Shown here one piece after another: positions 17,709 to 26,583 of a DNA stretch of 64,000 bases (position 1 is the stretch's first letter; every line of letters starts with the position of its first letter). Source of the DNA: Mesorhizobium sp. (GTDB lineage: Bacteria > Pseudomonadota > Alphaproteobacteria > Rhizobiales > Rhizobiaceae); NCBI RefSeq assembly GCF_004962245.1, contig NZ_SUHQ01000004.1, positions 124,001-188,000 of the forward strand, written 5' to 3'. The notes below the pieces were generated by a model. That model made no database searches, was not told where the DNA came from, and saw nothing but the letters and a program-made list of their open reading frames with translations. The translations under genes and the position numbers were made by a program.

Positions 17709-18760
17709 CCGCCAAGGTTTTCGAACTCAGTCCCGGCTATACCATCTCGCGCGTCATTCGCGGCGGCTGGCAGCTTGCCGGCGGACACGGCGCGATCGAC
17801 CGCGAACAGGCGGTGACCGATCTGATCGCCACCTTCGACGCCGGCATCAGGACCTATGATTGCGCCGATATCTATACCGGTGTCGAAGAGCTGATCGGTG
17901 CCGCGCGGCTGCGGCTTGCCAATGAGCGCGGCCTCGATGCCGCCGCCAAAATGAAGGTGCACACCAAGCTGGTGCCTGACTTGGAAAGGCTTGCCAACAT
18001 CAGCCGTGACTATGTCAGGGGCATCGTCGACCAGTCGCTGCGGCGGCTGAAGACCGAGCGGCTCGATCTCGTCCAGTTCCACTGGTGGGATTATGCGCTG
18101 CCCGGCTATGTCGATGCGATGGGCTGGCTCGACGATCTTCGCCAGGAAGGCAAGGTGCGCAATATCGGCACCACCAATTTCGACACGCCGCATTTGGCCG
18201 AGATCCTGGCCGCAGGCGTGCCGCTGGTCAGCCAGCAGTTGCAATATTCCGTACTCGACCAGCGACCGGCCAACAACCTTGCCGCACTTGCCAGCCAGAA
18301 CGGCGTCAGCTTCCTCTGCTACGGTTCGGTGGCGGGCGGCTTCCTCAGCGAAAAATGGCTCGGTGCCGCCGAGCCGCAGACGCCGCTCGAAAACCGGTCC
18401 CTGGTCAAATACAAGCTGATCATCGATGATTTCGGCGGCTGGAAGCTTTTCCAGGAGTTGCTGCGGGCATTGAAGGCGGTTGCCGACCGCCATGGCGTCG
18501 ACATTGCCACCATCGCCAGCGCCTGGGTGCTGGAGCAGCCGCAAGTGGCGGCGGTCATCGTCGGCGCCCGCAACCAGGCGCACGCCCTTGCCAATGCCAG
18601 GATCATGGACGTCACGCTCGACGCCGACGACCGGGCGCGGATCGCCGCCGTCATCGCGCAAAGTCGCGGGCCTTTGGGCGACGTCTACACGCTGGAACGC
18701 GACCGTCACGGCCGCCATGGCTCGATCATGCACTACAATCTGAACGCAGGCCGGATATGA
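17705..18760 (+). CDS. Aldo/keto reductase
   Basis: NAD(P)H-dependent oxidoreductase of 351 residues with a TIM-barrel pattern. Candidate catalytic residues are the Asp and Tyr in RTYDCADIYTG near 54-64 (canonical Asp-Tyr-Lys-His tetrad); the Lys is probably in KMKVHTKL near 82-89 and the His in DLVQFHWWDY near 120-129. The C-terminus keeps the cofactor-binding AAVIVGARNQ near 280. It may reduce an aldehyde or ketone released by the FAD oxidase of the divergent operon. The start overlaps the preceding stop (ATGA). Confidence 0.88.
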   Translation: MTAKVFELSPGYTISRVIRGGWQLAGGHGAIDREQAVTDLIATFDAGIRTYDCADIYTGVEELIGAARLRLANERGLDAAAKMKVHTKLVPDLERLANISRDYVRGIVDQSLRRLKTERLDLVQFHWWDYALPGYVDAMGWLDDLRQEGKVRNIGTTNFDTPHLAEILAAGVPLVSQQLQYSVLDQRPANNLAALASQNGVSFLCYGSVAGGFLSEKWLGAAEPQTPLENRSLVKYKLIIDDFGGWKLFQELLRALKAVADRHGVDIATIASAWVLEQPQVAAVIVGARNQAHALANARIMDVTLDADDRARIAAVIAQSRGPLGDVYTLERDRHGRHGSIMHYNLNAGRI

Positions 18761-19185
18761 GCGGCGAGCCCTCTCTGCTTTCCCGCGCCAGCGCCGAGAT
18801 TGTCGATCTGCATCGCTTCTTCGTCGACTGGTTCGACAGGGCGCGCGCCGACAGGGCGGATTTCAGCCGCTTCGAACGCGTCATGGGTGACGGCTTCTGC
18901 ATGGTCGCGCCGAGCGGCGAGGTCCTCGATCGTAACGCGGTGCTCGACCATATCAGGGCAAGCCGCGCCACCTGTGACGGCGATTTCGCCATCGCCATCG
19001 AGGATATCCGGGCCGTCAGGCAGGCCGGCGACACGATCGTCGTCTGCTACATCGAGGCACAGCAGCGCGGCGGCAAGCACAGCCGCCGTCGCTCAAGTGC
19101 CGTTTTCACCACCAGTTCATCGGCGCCCAACGGCGTTGAATGGCGACATCTGCATGAAACCTGGCTGCAGATGCCGGAAGACTGA
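18757..19185 (+). CDS. NTF2-like / DUF4440-type protein
   Basis: Protein of 142 residues with the size and pattern of a SnoaL/DUF4440 NTF2-like domain: an N-terminal helix with FFVDWFDRARADRADFSRF, then beta strands ending HETWLQMPE. Such domains often form small-molecule pockets, with or without catalysis. It overlaps the aldo/keto reductase stop by 4 bases and precedes the solute-binding protein. The role in the pathway cannot be read from sequence. Confidence 0.65.
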   Translation: MSGEPSLLSRASAEIVDLHRFFVDWFDRARADRADFSRFERVMGDGFCMVAPSGEVLDRNAVLDHIRASRATCDGDFAIAIEDIRAVRQAGDTIVVCYIEAQQRGGKHSRRRSSAVFTTSSSAPNGVEWRHLHETWLQMPED

Positions 19186-19238
19186 ACAGGCTCAAGACAT
19201 GAATTGACTCAGAGTCGCATAACGAAAGGGGAACAACA

Positions 19239-20498
19239 ATGACAAAGACGATACTTCAGATCACCACCGCGCTCGCTTTACTGGCGGCCGCTGGTGCAGC
19301 GCAGGCTGCCGATTGCAAGATCACCGTCGGCCTCGTCATGGAATTGACCGGTCCGGCCGGCGAGTACGGACAGGCGGGAGCCAAGTCGGTCGAAATGGCC
19401 TTCCGCGATATCAACGACGCCAGCGGCGTGCGCGGCTGCGATCTCGCCACCGATACCCGCGACAGCCAGAGCCAGGGCAACATTGCGGTCGATGCCGCGA
19501 CCCAGCTCGTGCAGGTCAAGAAGGTGCCGGTGATCATCGGCGGCATCATCTCCTCGGTGTCGATCCCGATCCTGACCTCGGTCACCGCGCCGGCCAAGAT
19601 CGTCCAGGTGTCGCCTGCCTCGTCCTCGCCGACGCTGACGGCGCTCGGGCGCGACGGCAAGACCAACGGCATCTTCTTCCGCACCATCACTTCGGATGCG
19701 CTGCAGGGCGTCGCCGCCGCCAAATACGCCATCGACAAGGGGTTCAAGAAGCTGTCGGTCATCCACGTCAACAACGACTTCGGCGTCAACATGGTGGCCG
19801 AATTCTCGCGCGCCTATAAGGCGCTCGGCGGCACCATCGTGTCCGACACGCCCTACAATGAAAAGCAGTCGAGCTATGCCTCGGAAGTCACCGCGGCCAT
19901 GGCCGGCGAGCCGGACGGGCTTTATCTCGTCAGCACGCCTGTGGACGGTGCAACCATCGCCCGTACCTGGATTTCGCAGGGCGGCGTGCAGAAATTCCTG
20001 CTCAATGACGGCATGAACAGCCCGGACTTCATCGAATCCGTCGGCGCCGACTATCTGAAGGATGCCTATGGCACCTCTTCCGGCACCAGCCCGACCGCAT
20101 CGACCGAGTATTTCACCAAGAACTACAAGGAATTTTCTGGCATCGAACCGACCAACCCGGCAGCCGACCGTTCCTATGATGCCGGCGCCATCGTCGGCCT
20201 GGCCATCGCCATTGCCGGCTCCGAGGATCCGGCCAAGATCAAGGACGCGATGTACAAGGCCGTCGACCCGGCCGGCACGCCGATCTATGCCGGCAAGGAC
20301 GAGTTCGCCAAGGCGCTCGGCCTGATCAAGGATGGCAAGCCGATCCGCTACGAAGGCGTCATCGGCCCGGTCTCCTTCGACAAATATGGCGACATCACTG
20401 GCCCGTTCCGTCTCTGGAAGATCGTCGACGGCACCGTGACGACCGACGGCGAAATGACGATCGATGATGTCAACGCCCTGCAGGCGAAGCTTCAGTAA
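19239..20498 (+). CDS. Branched-chain-type ABC transporter solute-binding protein
   Basis: Periplasmic binding protein of 419 residues with a Sec signal peptide (cleavage expected after AQAAD, near residue 23) and the Peripla_BP_6 pattern: VGLVMELTGPAGEYGQ near 30, GGIISSVSIP near 100 and VIHVNNDFGVNMV near 180. It supplies the ligand for LivGFHM-type proteins encoded divergently. A clear GAAAGGGG Shine-Dalgarno lies 8-15 bases upstream of ATG 19239. A strong hairpin follows the stop. Confidence 0.92.
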   Translation: MTKTILQITTALALLAAAGAAQAADCKITVGLVMELTGPAGEYGQAGAKSVEMAFRDINDASGVRGCDLATDTRDSQSQGNIAVDAATQLVQVKKVPVIIGGIISSVSIPILTSVTAPAKIVQVSPASSSPTLTALGRDGKTNGIFFRTITSDALQGVAAAKYAIDKGFKKLSVIHVNNDFGVNMVAEFSRAYKALGGTIVSDTPYNEKQSSYASEVTAAMAGEPDGLYLVSTPVDGATIARTWISQGGVQKFLLNDGMNSPDFIESVGADYLKDAYGTSSGTSPTASTEYFTKNYKEFSGIEPTNPAADRSYDAGAIVGLAIAIAGSEDPAKIKDAMYKAVDPAGTPIYAGKDEFAKALGLIKDGKPIRYEGVIGPVSFDKYGDITGPFRLWKIVDGTVTTDGEMTIDDVNALQAKLQ

Positions 20499-20510
20499 GG
20501 CGCCTATGTC

Positions 20511-20553
20511 TGTCCGGCATCAATCCCGTTTCATTTGGGGTTGATGCCGGACA
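20511..20553. terminator. Hairpin between convergent genes
   Basis: A 13-bp perfect stem (TGTCCGGCATCAA / TTGATGCCGGACA, 20511-20523 and 20541-20553) lies between the solute-binding protein stop (20498) and the convergent Lrp gene stop (20568). There is no long U tract, so termination strength is uncertain. Confidence 0.55.
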
Positions 20554-20567
20554 CCGTCCCGCTCCGG

Positions 20568-21107
20568 CTAATAGAGCGGCTTGGCCATGTGCCGGGGCGT
20601 CGGCCATTCCCTCGTGACCCCAGGCTGCACCGGCCGCTCGAGATAGGTCGACAGAACCACGTAGCTTCGCGTCGAGGTGACGCCAGGCGTTTCGTAAAGA
20701 CGCGACAGCAGGCCTTCGAGCGCCCGCGTGTCCTCGGTGCGAACCTTGATCAGCATGCATGTGTCGCCGGCCACCGAATGAATTTCCTCGACTTCGGGGT
20801 GCTCGGAAATCGCCATCAGTTCGGGGGTCTTTCCCCAGCCCTTGGTGTCGATGTGCACGAAGGCGAGCAGCGGCTTGCGCACCGCCTTGGGATCGATGAT
20901 TGCCGCGGTGTTGCGGATGGCGCCGCTGCGCCGAAGGCGTTTCACCCGTTCATGGGCTGCCGGCGGCGACAGGCCGACGCGATCACCGAGCTCGGCGTAG
21001 CTGACCGTGGCGTCGTCGACCAGAACGCCTAATATTTTTCGGTCGGTTGCGTCGATATCGCGGGCAGCAGGCCTATTCTGCGGAATGCCATCTGTTTCTT
21101 CATCCAT
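20568..21107 (-). CDS. Lrp/AsnC-family transcriptional regulator
   Basis: Regulator of 179 residues. The N-terminal AsnC-type helix-turn-helix spans about 17-60 (VSYAELGDRVGLSPPAAHERVKRL is the core region), and a RAM ligand domain runs from about 75 to 155. I use ATG 21107 (MDEETDG); the open frame extends to 21173 but would overlap the divergent MFS gene. It has a C-terminal tail of about 20 residues (PVQPGVTREWPTPRHMAK) beyond the usual end. It probably regulates the divergent pump gene in response to an amino acid. Confidence 0.85.
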   Translation of the reverse strand: MDEETDGIPQNRPAARDIDATDRKILGVLVDDATVSYAELGDRVGLSPPAAHERVKRLRRSGAIRNTAAIIDPKAVRKPLLAFVHIDTKGWGKTPELMAISEHPEVEEIHSVAGDTCMLIKVRTEDTRALEGLLSRLYETPGVTSTRSYVVLSTYLERPVQPGVTREWPTPRHMAKPLY

Positions 21108-21155
21108 ATCAAAATTCCTGATTGATGCAGAATTTAATACGGTCATTATGGCTAT

Positions 21156-22337
21156 ATGTCGAACAGTGATCAAGCCGCAACATTGGCGGCGACGCCCAGG
21201 CCGCCTATCCCGGCGCTCGCCTATCTCCTGACCGGATGCATCGCCGTGATCGGCTCGAACTCGCTGGTTCTCGGTCCGATAGCACCGGCAGTGGCCGCGT
21301 CGTTTGCGACAAGCGTGCCGGTCGTCATGATTGCGTCCGCCGCGTTCGGTCTCGGCACATCGGCAAGCGCCTTATTCCTGGCGCGCTATATCGATCGGCC
21401 TGGCGCCCGCCGCATGCTGCAAGGGGCATTGCTGCTGCTGGCGATGGCGCTTCTCGCCAGCGCCGCCGCGCCGACGGTTGCGGCGCTGGTTGCGGCCCAG
21501 CTTCTCGCCGGCATTGCCGCCGGTGTCGCCATGCCGGCAATCTACGCCAGCTCCGCTGCGATCGCGCCGCCTGGTCGTGAAAGCGGGACCATCGGCGTGG
21601 TGCTGACCGGGTGGACGCTCAGCATGGTGGCCGGCGTCTCATTATCGGCCGTCCTTGCCGATCTGGTGCATTGGCGCGCCGTTTTCGCGGCGGTCGCGGT
21701 CCTTGCGGCGCTGGCGTTGACCAGTCTCACGCTGACGTCGCTGAGCGATGCCAGAAAAGGCGGCCCGGCGCCGACGCCGCTCGGCGCCTTGGCCGTTCCC
21801 GGCATCGTGCCGCTTCTGGTCGCCTGCGGCGCCTTCATGACCGCCTTCTACGGCGTCTACGGCTATCTTGGCGATCATCTTCACAATGGCTTGGGACAGC
21901 CGGTCAGTGCCAACGGGCTGGCCGCGCTCGCCTATGGCGCAGGCTTCGGCATGGCGGCCCTTCTTGACGGCGTGATCGATCGCCTTGGCGCGCGGCGCGT
22001 CATGCCGTTCGCTTATCTCCTCGTCGCGATCGTCTATGTCGCGCTTGCCGCGGCAAGCAGCAATTTCCATCTGACCATCGCGATGGTGGCCGTCTGGGGC
22101 CTTGCCAATCATTTCGGACTGAACGTCCTGGTGATGCGTCTCTCGGCGCTCGATCCATCGCGGCGCGGCACGATCATGGGTTTGAACAGCGCGGTGACCT
22201 ATCTCGCGGTCTTTGTCGGCACCACAGCCTTCGGGCCGCTTTATTCCACGTTCGGTTTTGCGGCATCCGCGATCATTGCAGCGTTGCTCATGCTGATTGC
22301 TGCTTCTGCGGCGGCGTGGCGTTTGCCGTCCCTCTAG
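21156..22337 (+). CDS. MFS transporter, drug/amino-acid efflux type
   Basis: Membrane protein of 393 residues with about twelve hydrophobic segments, typical of 12-TM MFS exporters of the AraJ/YdhP (DHA1) group. It starts MSNSDQAATLAATPRPP and keeps the motif-A-like loop ALFLARYIDRPGARRMLQGA near 71-90. Divergent from the Lrp regulator with only 48 bases between the starts, so a shared regulatory region is likely. Substrate unknown; Lrp pairing suggests amino-acid or metabolite export. Confidence 0.88.
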   Translation: MSNSDQAATLAATPRPPIPALAYLLTGCIAVIGSNSLVLGPIAPAVAASFATSVPVVMIASAAFGLGTSASALFLARYIDRPGARRMLQGALLLLAMALLASAAAPTVAALVAAQLLAGIAAGVAMPAIYASSAAIAPPGRESGTIGVVLTGWTLSMVAGVSLSAVLADLVHWRAVFAAVAVLAALALTSLTLTSLSDARKGGPAPTPLGALAVPGIVPLLVACGAFMTAFYGVYGYLGDHLHNGLGQPVSANGLAALAYGAGFGMAALLDGVIDRLGARRVMPFAYLLVAIVYVALAAASSNFHLTIAMVAVWGLANHFGLNVLVMRLSALDPSRRGTIMGLNSAVTYLAVFVGTTAFGPLYSTFGFAASAIIAALLMLIAASAAAWRLPSL

Positions 22338-22674
22338 CCGTAAAGCCTGGCCGCAGGTCGCCAGCATTACGAGCGCCCGGCGTCGAGCGCTTCGCCGAGC
22401 TAATCTCCAAGACTGCGATCCGTCACGCGCTCAAATGGCAGCCGACATGGTTAACGAAATATGTCGCTCGAATTTACCTAGATTTCATGAGTGGTACACA
22501 TTGGTAAATTATTCGCGGCTCTGGTAAGGTTTTGTTAAGGGCCGACGTCGATAGTCGTGCGTAACTTGAGGGAGAAATCCCGTTCCTCGAAATCCCCAGA
22601 GGATCTGAATTCGCTCAAGCCCCCGTTGTGACAGCAATCCTATCATTCAAGGCGTCCGGTTGGACGCCTTTTCT
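22338..22674. other. Intergenic region, 337 bp
   Basis: No protein gene is convincing here. The right half holds a structured candidate small RNA ending in a terminator hairpin (separate entries). The left part (22338-22520) shows only a TTAACGAAAT stretch at 22449 and A+T-rich promoter-like sequence at 22475-22540. Confidence 0.6.
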
Positions 22675-22675
22675 T
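22540..22675 (+). ncRNA. Candidate small RNA with intrinsic terminator
   Basis: The + strand can form a multibranch fold: an outer stem CTTGAG (22565-22570) with CTCAAG (22614-22619), an inner GGA-GAAA-TCC hairpin (22571-22580) and TCCTC/GAGGA hairpin (around 22584-22603), then a terminator (22651-22675). No gene on the + strand needs that terminator, since the MFS gene ends over 300 bases earlier. The 5' end is a guess. I do not recognise the family. Confidence 0.45.
22650..22675 (+). terminator. Intrinsic terminator
   Basis: Stem GGCGTCC / GGACGCC with a 4-base loop followed by TTTTCTTT on the + strand (22651-22675). It ends the candidate small RNA and also separates it from the convergent histidine kinase gene, whose stop codon lies in the T-rich tail. 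Confidence 0.75.
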
Positions 22676-25600
22676 TATTCAGCGAGCACGCGGGTCGATG
22701 GAAAGGCGACTTCGACCAGAGTGCCCTCGCCGGGCGTCGAGTTGATGGTGAACCGGGCGCGGTTCGCCTCGACCATGGCCTTGGTCAGCGGCAGCCCGAG
22801 GCCGGTGCCGTCGCCACGCCCGCGCTTCAGCGCGTTGATCTGCTTGAACGGCTTGAGCGCCTGTTCGATCTCGGACTGGCTCATGCCGATGCCGGTGTCG
22901 CGCACGCGCATCACGACGTCGCCGGAGATCTCGTTGGCTGTCGATACGATCACCTGGCCGCCAGCCTGGGTGTAGCGGATGGCATTCGACAGGATGTTCA
23001 GCGCGATCTGGCGCACGCTACGCAGATCGGCCACCACTTCGGGCAGCCGTGAGGCGAAGCTGGAGCGGATGATGACACGTTCGCGATTGGCCTGCGGCTG
23101 CATCATCGCCACCGTCTCGGCCAGCGTGTCGTTGAGCGACACCGCCTCATAGGCCATCTCCTGCTGGCCGGCCTCGATCTTCGAAATGTCGAGCAGGTCG
23201 TTGACCAGGTCGAGTACATGGTTGCCCGACCGGTTGATGTCGCGCAGATAGTCACGGTAGCGATCATTGGCGACCGGCCCGAATTTCTCGTCGACCATCA
23301 GCTCTGAAAACCCGATGATGGCGTTGAGCGGCGTGCGGATCTCGTGGCTGATGCGGGCGAGGAAATCGGTCTTCTGCGACGACGCGCGCTCGGCCACCGC
23401 GCGCGCCTGGGTCAGATCCTCTTCAGCCCGCTTCCACTGGGTGATGTCGCGCACCACCGCGCAGAACCCGCTGTCGTTGGGCAGGCTGCCGATGGTCATG
23501 AACAGCGGAATGAAGCGCCCCTGCGCCTCGCGTCCGATCACCTCGCGGCCGTCGTTCAGAACGCTCGCCACGCCGGGCTCGGACAGCCCGTCGAGATAGT
23601 CGCGCGCTGCGCGCTGGCTTTCGATCGCAAACAGCGAGACGAAGGGTTTGCCGGTCACCTCGTCACTGTCGAAACCGAACAGCGCTTCTGCCGGGCGGCT
23701 GATCGAGCGGATCGTTCCGTCACGGCCGATTAGCACGACGCCGTCGGTCGCGGTGTCGATGATGGTGCGCATCTCGCCGATGCGTGCCTTGAGCTCGGCA
23801 ATGTCCGGCTGCGTCTGGTCGTCGGAGGCGCCGTGGGGAATTGGTGCGTCGTCGTCGCCGGAGCGGCGCACGACCAGCATAAGCGCCTTGCCGCCACGCC
23901 ATGGAACCGAGCGCAGAATGGCCTCGATCGGGAACTCCTGACCGTCATGCGTCTTCAACCGCAGCGCGCGATCGGTTCCGTCGGAGGCGCTGTCGTCGTA
24001 AGGGTCGGCAAACAGCGCGCCGAGGCCACCGGCGTCCTCCAGATCGTCGAGCGTGTCATAGCCGGTCAGGCTGAGGAATTCCTCATTCGCATAGTGGAGT
24101 TCGTCACCGGAATGGATGAGAAGGGGCACCGGCAGCTTGCCGAGGATAGAGATATCCGGAACCTTGTTGTCGTCTCCGGCCGAAAAAGCCGATGGCACGA
24201 ACCCTTCGAGCTTGAGTGGCGGCACCTGCAGGCGCGGCCGCTCGACGGTCGCCGGCTCCACATCACCGGCAACGCCGACGTCATCGGACCGCGCCCAGTC
24301 CTCGCTGTCTTCCGCGTCGCGGAAATCGGCGGCCGTCATGCTGTCGTCGTCTTCGATGGCGGGCGATCGGCTGTCCGTGTCGGTGGGTTCAGCGATTTCC
24401 TGCGTCGCCTCGTCCAGCTCGGAACCCGGCGCACCGTCGCCGGTGTCGGCGGCATCGTCCCGGTCGGCGTAGTCGAGCAGCGAGCCTGAGATGCCGGGCA
24501 CCGTTGATTCCGGCTGCTCGCCGTCGAGCCTTTCGACATCCTTCTCGTCTTCGGCATCGCTTTCGGGCGGTTCCGCGGCAGTCGATTCTACCGGTTTTTC
24601 GGCACCAGGCTTTTCGACATCGGGCTTTTCGGCCGGGGTTGTGCTGTCCCTCTTGAGCCGCTCGCCGATCTCACGGAATGCGCTGCGTTCCAGCGTCGAC
24701 AGCCCCTTGTCGTTGGCCGGCTGCCTGTGCTCCGCCAGCCGGATAACCTTGTCGGCAAAACGCCGTTCCGGCTTCGGCACGATGGTCAGCGCCGGCACCT
24801 CGCCCTTGAACGGATCGTCGGTTTCCTCAGGCGCTTCGGGCGCAGTCTCCGTGACCTCCGGCTCGATGGCTGCGGGGCCAGCGCCATTGGGGACAAGCGC
24901 CATCCCGATCGCTTCCGGATCGGCCACCGCATCACCGATGCGGGCAACGCCGAAGCCGCGGAAACCTTCGAAGGCGCGGCTGCGGCCGTAGACGGGCAGC
25001 GCCGCCAGATCGACGGGTATCTTGAAATCGGTGCCGGCCACCGGCCACAGCACGGAGCGGCCGGACCAGGTGTCGCGCCGGTCGAGCAGGCCGGCGATCT
25101 CACCGGACGCGTCGAGGCCGAACGTGGCCGCGACGTCCCTGAAGCGCCTGCCGATCACATCGGCGGCAGGCTTGCCGACGATCTCCGCGAATTCCGGCGA
25201 CAGGGCGCTGAACCTGCCCTCGGCGTCGGTGCGCCAGACGAAACGCAGGGGGGGAGCCGCTCGGTCGATCGCCGGGATGGGGCGTTCGGCCGGAGAGGCG
25301 GCCCCGGCGGCATCATCTTGTACGGTATTTCCCGCCGAGGCATCCGACACGGCCGGCGCCTCGGCCTGCCTGGACGCGTACGGCCGGCCCGGCACCTGCG
25401 CCTCATTCTCGTCGGGGCTGAAATACCAATGGTCATGCTGCGCGGGCGGTCCGCTGGCCGCGTCGGGGCTCTCCTCGGCCGCATCGGAAATGTCATGCTC
25501 CGCCGATGCCGGGATCTCTTCGACGGCCGCCGGGGCGATTTCCGTGACTGTCGTTGGCGGCGCGTTGTCCTGAACTGCTTCGGGCTGGACTGCGGCATCC

Positions 25601-26328
25601 GCCGCTGCCGTATCGGTACCGGTTTCCGTCTCCGCACCGCGCTCGCCAGCAGAGGCTTCGGCGTCAAGCTGGTCCTCGTCGATCACCACCAGCAGGTGCC
25701 GTTCATCCGTCAGCCGGGCGAGACCGGCCGGATAGGAAGTGGTGCCGCCTGGAACGAGGCGCTTGACGATACGGTCGCTCTCGCCCGCCACATCGGCCAC
25801 AAGCGCCGCCAGCGTCTTGGGCAGGATGCCGAGCGCCGAAAAGCCATCCGACGCGGCCTCGATGTTGCCCTTGGCGTCAACGAAGGCGATGAAGTGACTG
25901 TCTTCTGTAAAGCCGCTGATGGCCCGAGTGGCGATCTCGGCAGCGCTGCGCGAGCCGGTCTGCGCCGCCGGCACCGTCAGCATGATTGCGTTTTCGCCGT
26001 CCGGCATCGTCACCGCGCTGGCCAGAAAGCCAACCGCGCGGCTGGTCAGGCCGGTCGCCAGCCGGACCGTGATGGCGCGGTCGCGGCCGATCTGTGGAAA
26101 ACCGCTCGTCGCCATGATCTGGCGCCTGGCGATCAGCGGCAATCCTGTCGAAGCGCCTATGATGGCCTCGATGTCAGGGTAGCCGAACACCGCCGCCCCT
26201 GGGCCGTTGGCCCAGATCACCTGTTCGAGGTCTGCCGACAGAAGGGCGATCGCGTCGCCGGCGGCAAAGCGCTGGCGGACCTCGTCGAGCACGGCGACGT
26301 CGAGGAAAGAGTAGTTTTCGGACGGCAT
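22675..26328 (-). CDS. PAS-domain sensor histidine kinase, PdhS/PleC/DivJ family
   Basis: Cytosolic kinase of about 1217 residues with no membrane segment or signal peptide. N-terminal PAS-like region (FSADLEQ-like pattern LLSADLEQVIWANGPGA near 30), a long acidic Pro/Glu-rich linker (about 220-700), two or three PAS domains (about 750-980), then the phosphoacceptor H-box HEIRTPLNAIIGFSE near 995 and HATPase_c with RDTGIGM and GTGLGLPL boxes at the end. The sequence around the H-box (VNDLLDISKIEAGQ) is typical of kinases acting on DivK. ATG 26328 is chosen because AAGAGGG precedes it; a GTG eight codons upstream is possible. A CtrA box lies 43 bases upstream. Confidence 0.88.
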   Translation of the reverse strand: MPSENYSFLDVAVLDEVRQRFAAGDAIALLSADLEQVIWANGPGAAVFGYPDIEAIIGASTGLPLIARRQIMATSGFPQIGRDRAITVRLATGLTSRAVGFLASAVTMPDGENAIMLTVPAAQTGSRSAAEIATRAISGFTEDSHFIAFVDAKGNIEAASDGFSALGILPKTLAALVADVAGESDRIVKRLVPGGTTSYPAGLARLTDERHLLVVIDEDQLDAEASAGERGAETETGTDTAAADAAVQPEAVQDNAPPTTVTEIAPAAVEEIPASAEHDISDAAEESPDAASGPPAQHDHWYFSPDENEAQVPGRPYASRQAEAPAVSDASAGNTVQDDAAGAASPAERPIPAIDRAAPPLRFVWRTDAEGRFSALSPEFAEIVGKPAADVIGRRFRDVAATFGLDASGEIAGLLDRRDTWSGRSVLWPVAGTDFKIPVDLAALPVYGRSRAFEGFRGFGVARIGDAVADPEAIGMALVPNGAGPAAIEPEVTETAPEAPEETDDPFKGEVPALTIVPKPERRFADKVIRLAEHRQPANDKGLSTLERSAFREIGERLKRDSTTPAEKPDVEKPGAEKPVESTAAEPPESDAEDEKDVERLDGEQPESTVPGISGSLLDYADRDDAADTGDGAPGSELDEATQEIAEPTDTDSRSPAIEDDDSMTAADFRDAEDSEDWARSDDVGVAGDVEPATVERPRLQVPPLKLEGFVPSAFSAGDDNKVPDISILGKLPVPLLIHSGDELHYANEEFLSLTGYDTLDDLEDAGGLGALFADPYDDSASDGTDRALRLKTHDGQEFPIEAILRSVPWRGGKALMLVVRRSGDDDAPIPHGASDDQTQPDIAELKARIGEMRTIIDTATDGVVLIGRDGTIRSISRPAEALFGFDSDEVTGKPFVSLFAIESQRAARDYLDGLSEPGVASVLNDGREVIGREAQGRFIPLFMTIGSLPNDSGFCAVVRDITQWKRAEEDLTQARAVAERASSQKTDFLARISHEIRTPLNAIIGFSELMVDEKFGPVANDRYRDYLRDINRSGNHVLDLVNDLLDISKIEAGQQEMAYEAVSLNDTLAETVAMMQPQANRERVIIRSSFASRLPEVVADLRSVRQIALNILSNAIRYTQAGGQVIVSTANEISGDVVMRVRDTGIGMSQSEIEQALKPFKQINALKRGRGDGTGLGLPLTKAMVEANRARFTINSTPGEGTLVEVAFPSTRVLAE

Positions 26329-26370
26329 GCGCTTGGCGAACCCTCTTGGCACGAAGCCGGCAGTTTGCAG

Positions 26371-26385
26371 TTAACACTTTGTTAA
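26371..26385. promoter_or_regulatory. CtrA binding box
   Basis: TTAA-N7-TTAA (26371-26374 and 26382-26385) matches the alphaproteobacterial CtrA consensus exactly. It sits 43 bases upstream of the histidine kinase start and about 200 bases upstream of the divergent phasin start. Inferred site; only sequence match. Confidence 0.6.
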
Positions 26386-26583
26386 TAAAAGCCGACGGAA
26401 CGAAGGTCCACAAGCCATAGCGTGCATCAGCAGGAATCTCTGGGCTCGTGGTTAACGCTGGGAAAGAATTCATGGTGCGCTGCAACAAAGATATTGCAAT
26501 GCACAAAGTTTGCCTTTATATTGCCATCATACATGAACGAGACGGCTTTCCGTCAAAGCCGCTGCCACTGCAAAGGATGGAAA

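Noticed and set aside
24727..26385. 552-codon open frame on the + strand inside the histidine kinase gene
   Set aside because: Antisense shadow of a high-GC gene; Arg/Gly-rich composition, no family pattern.
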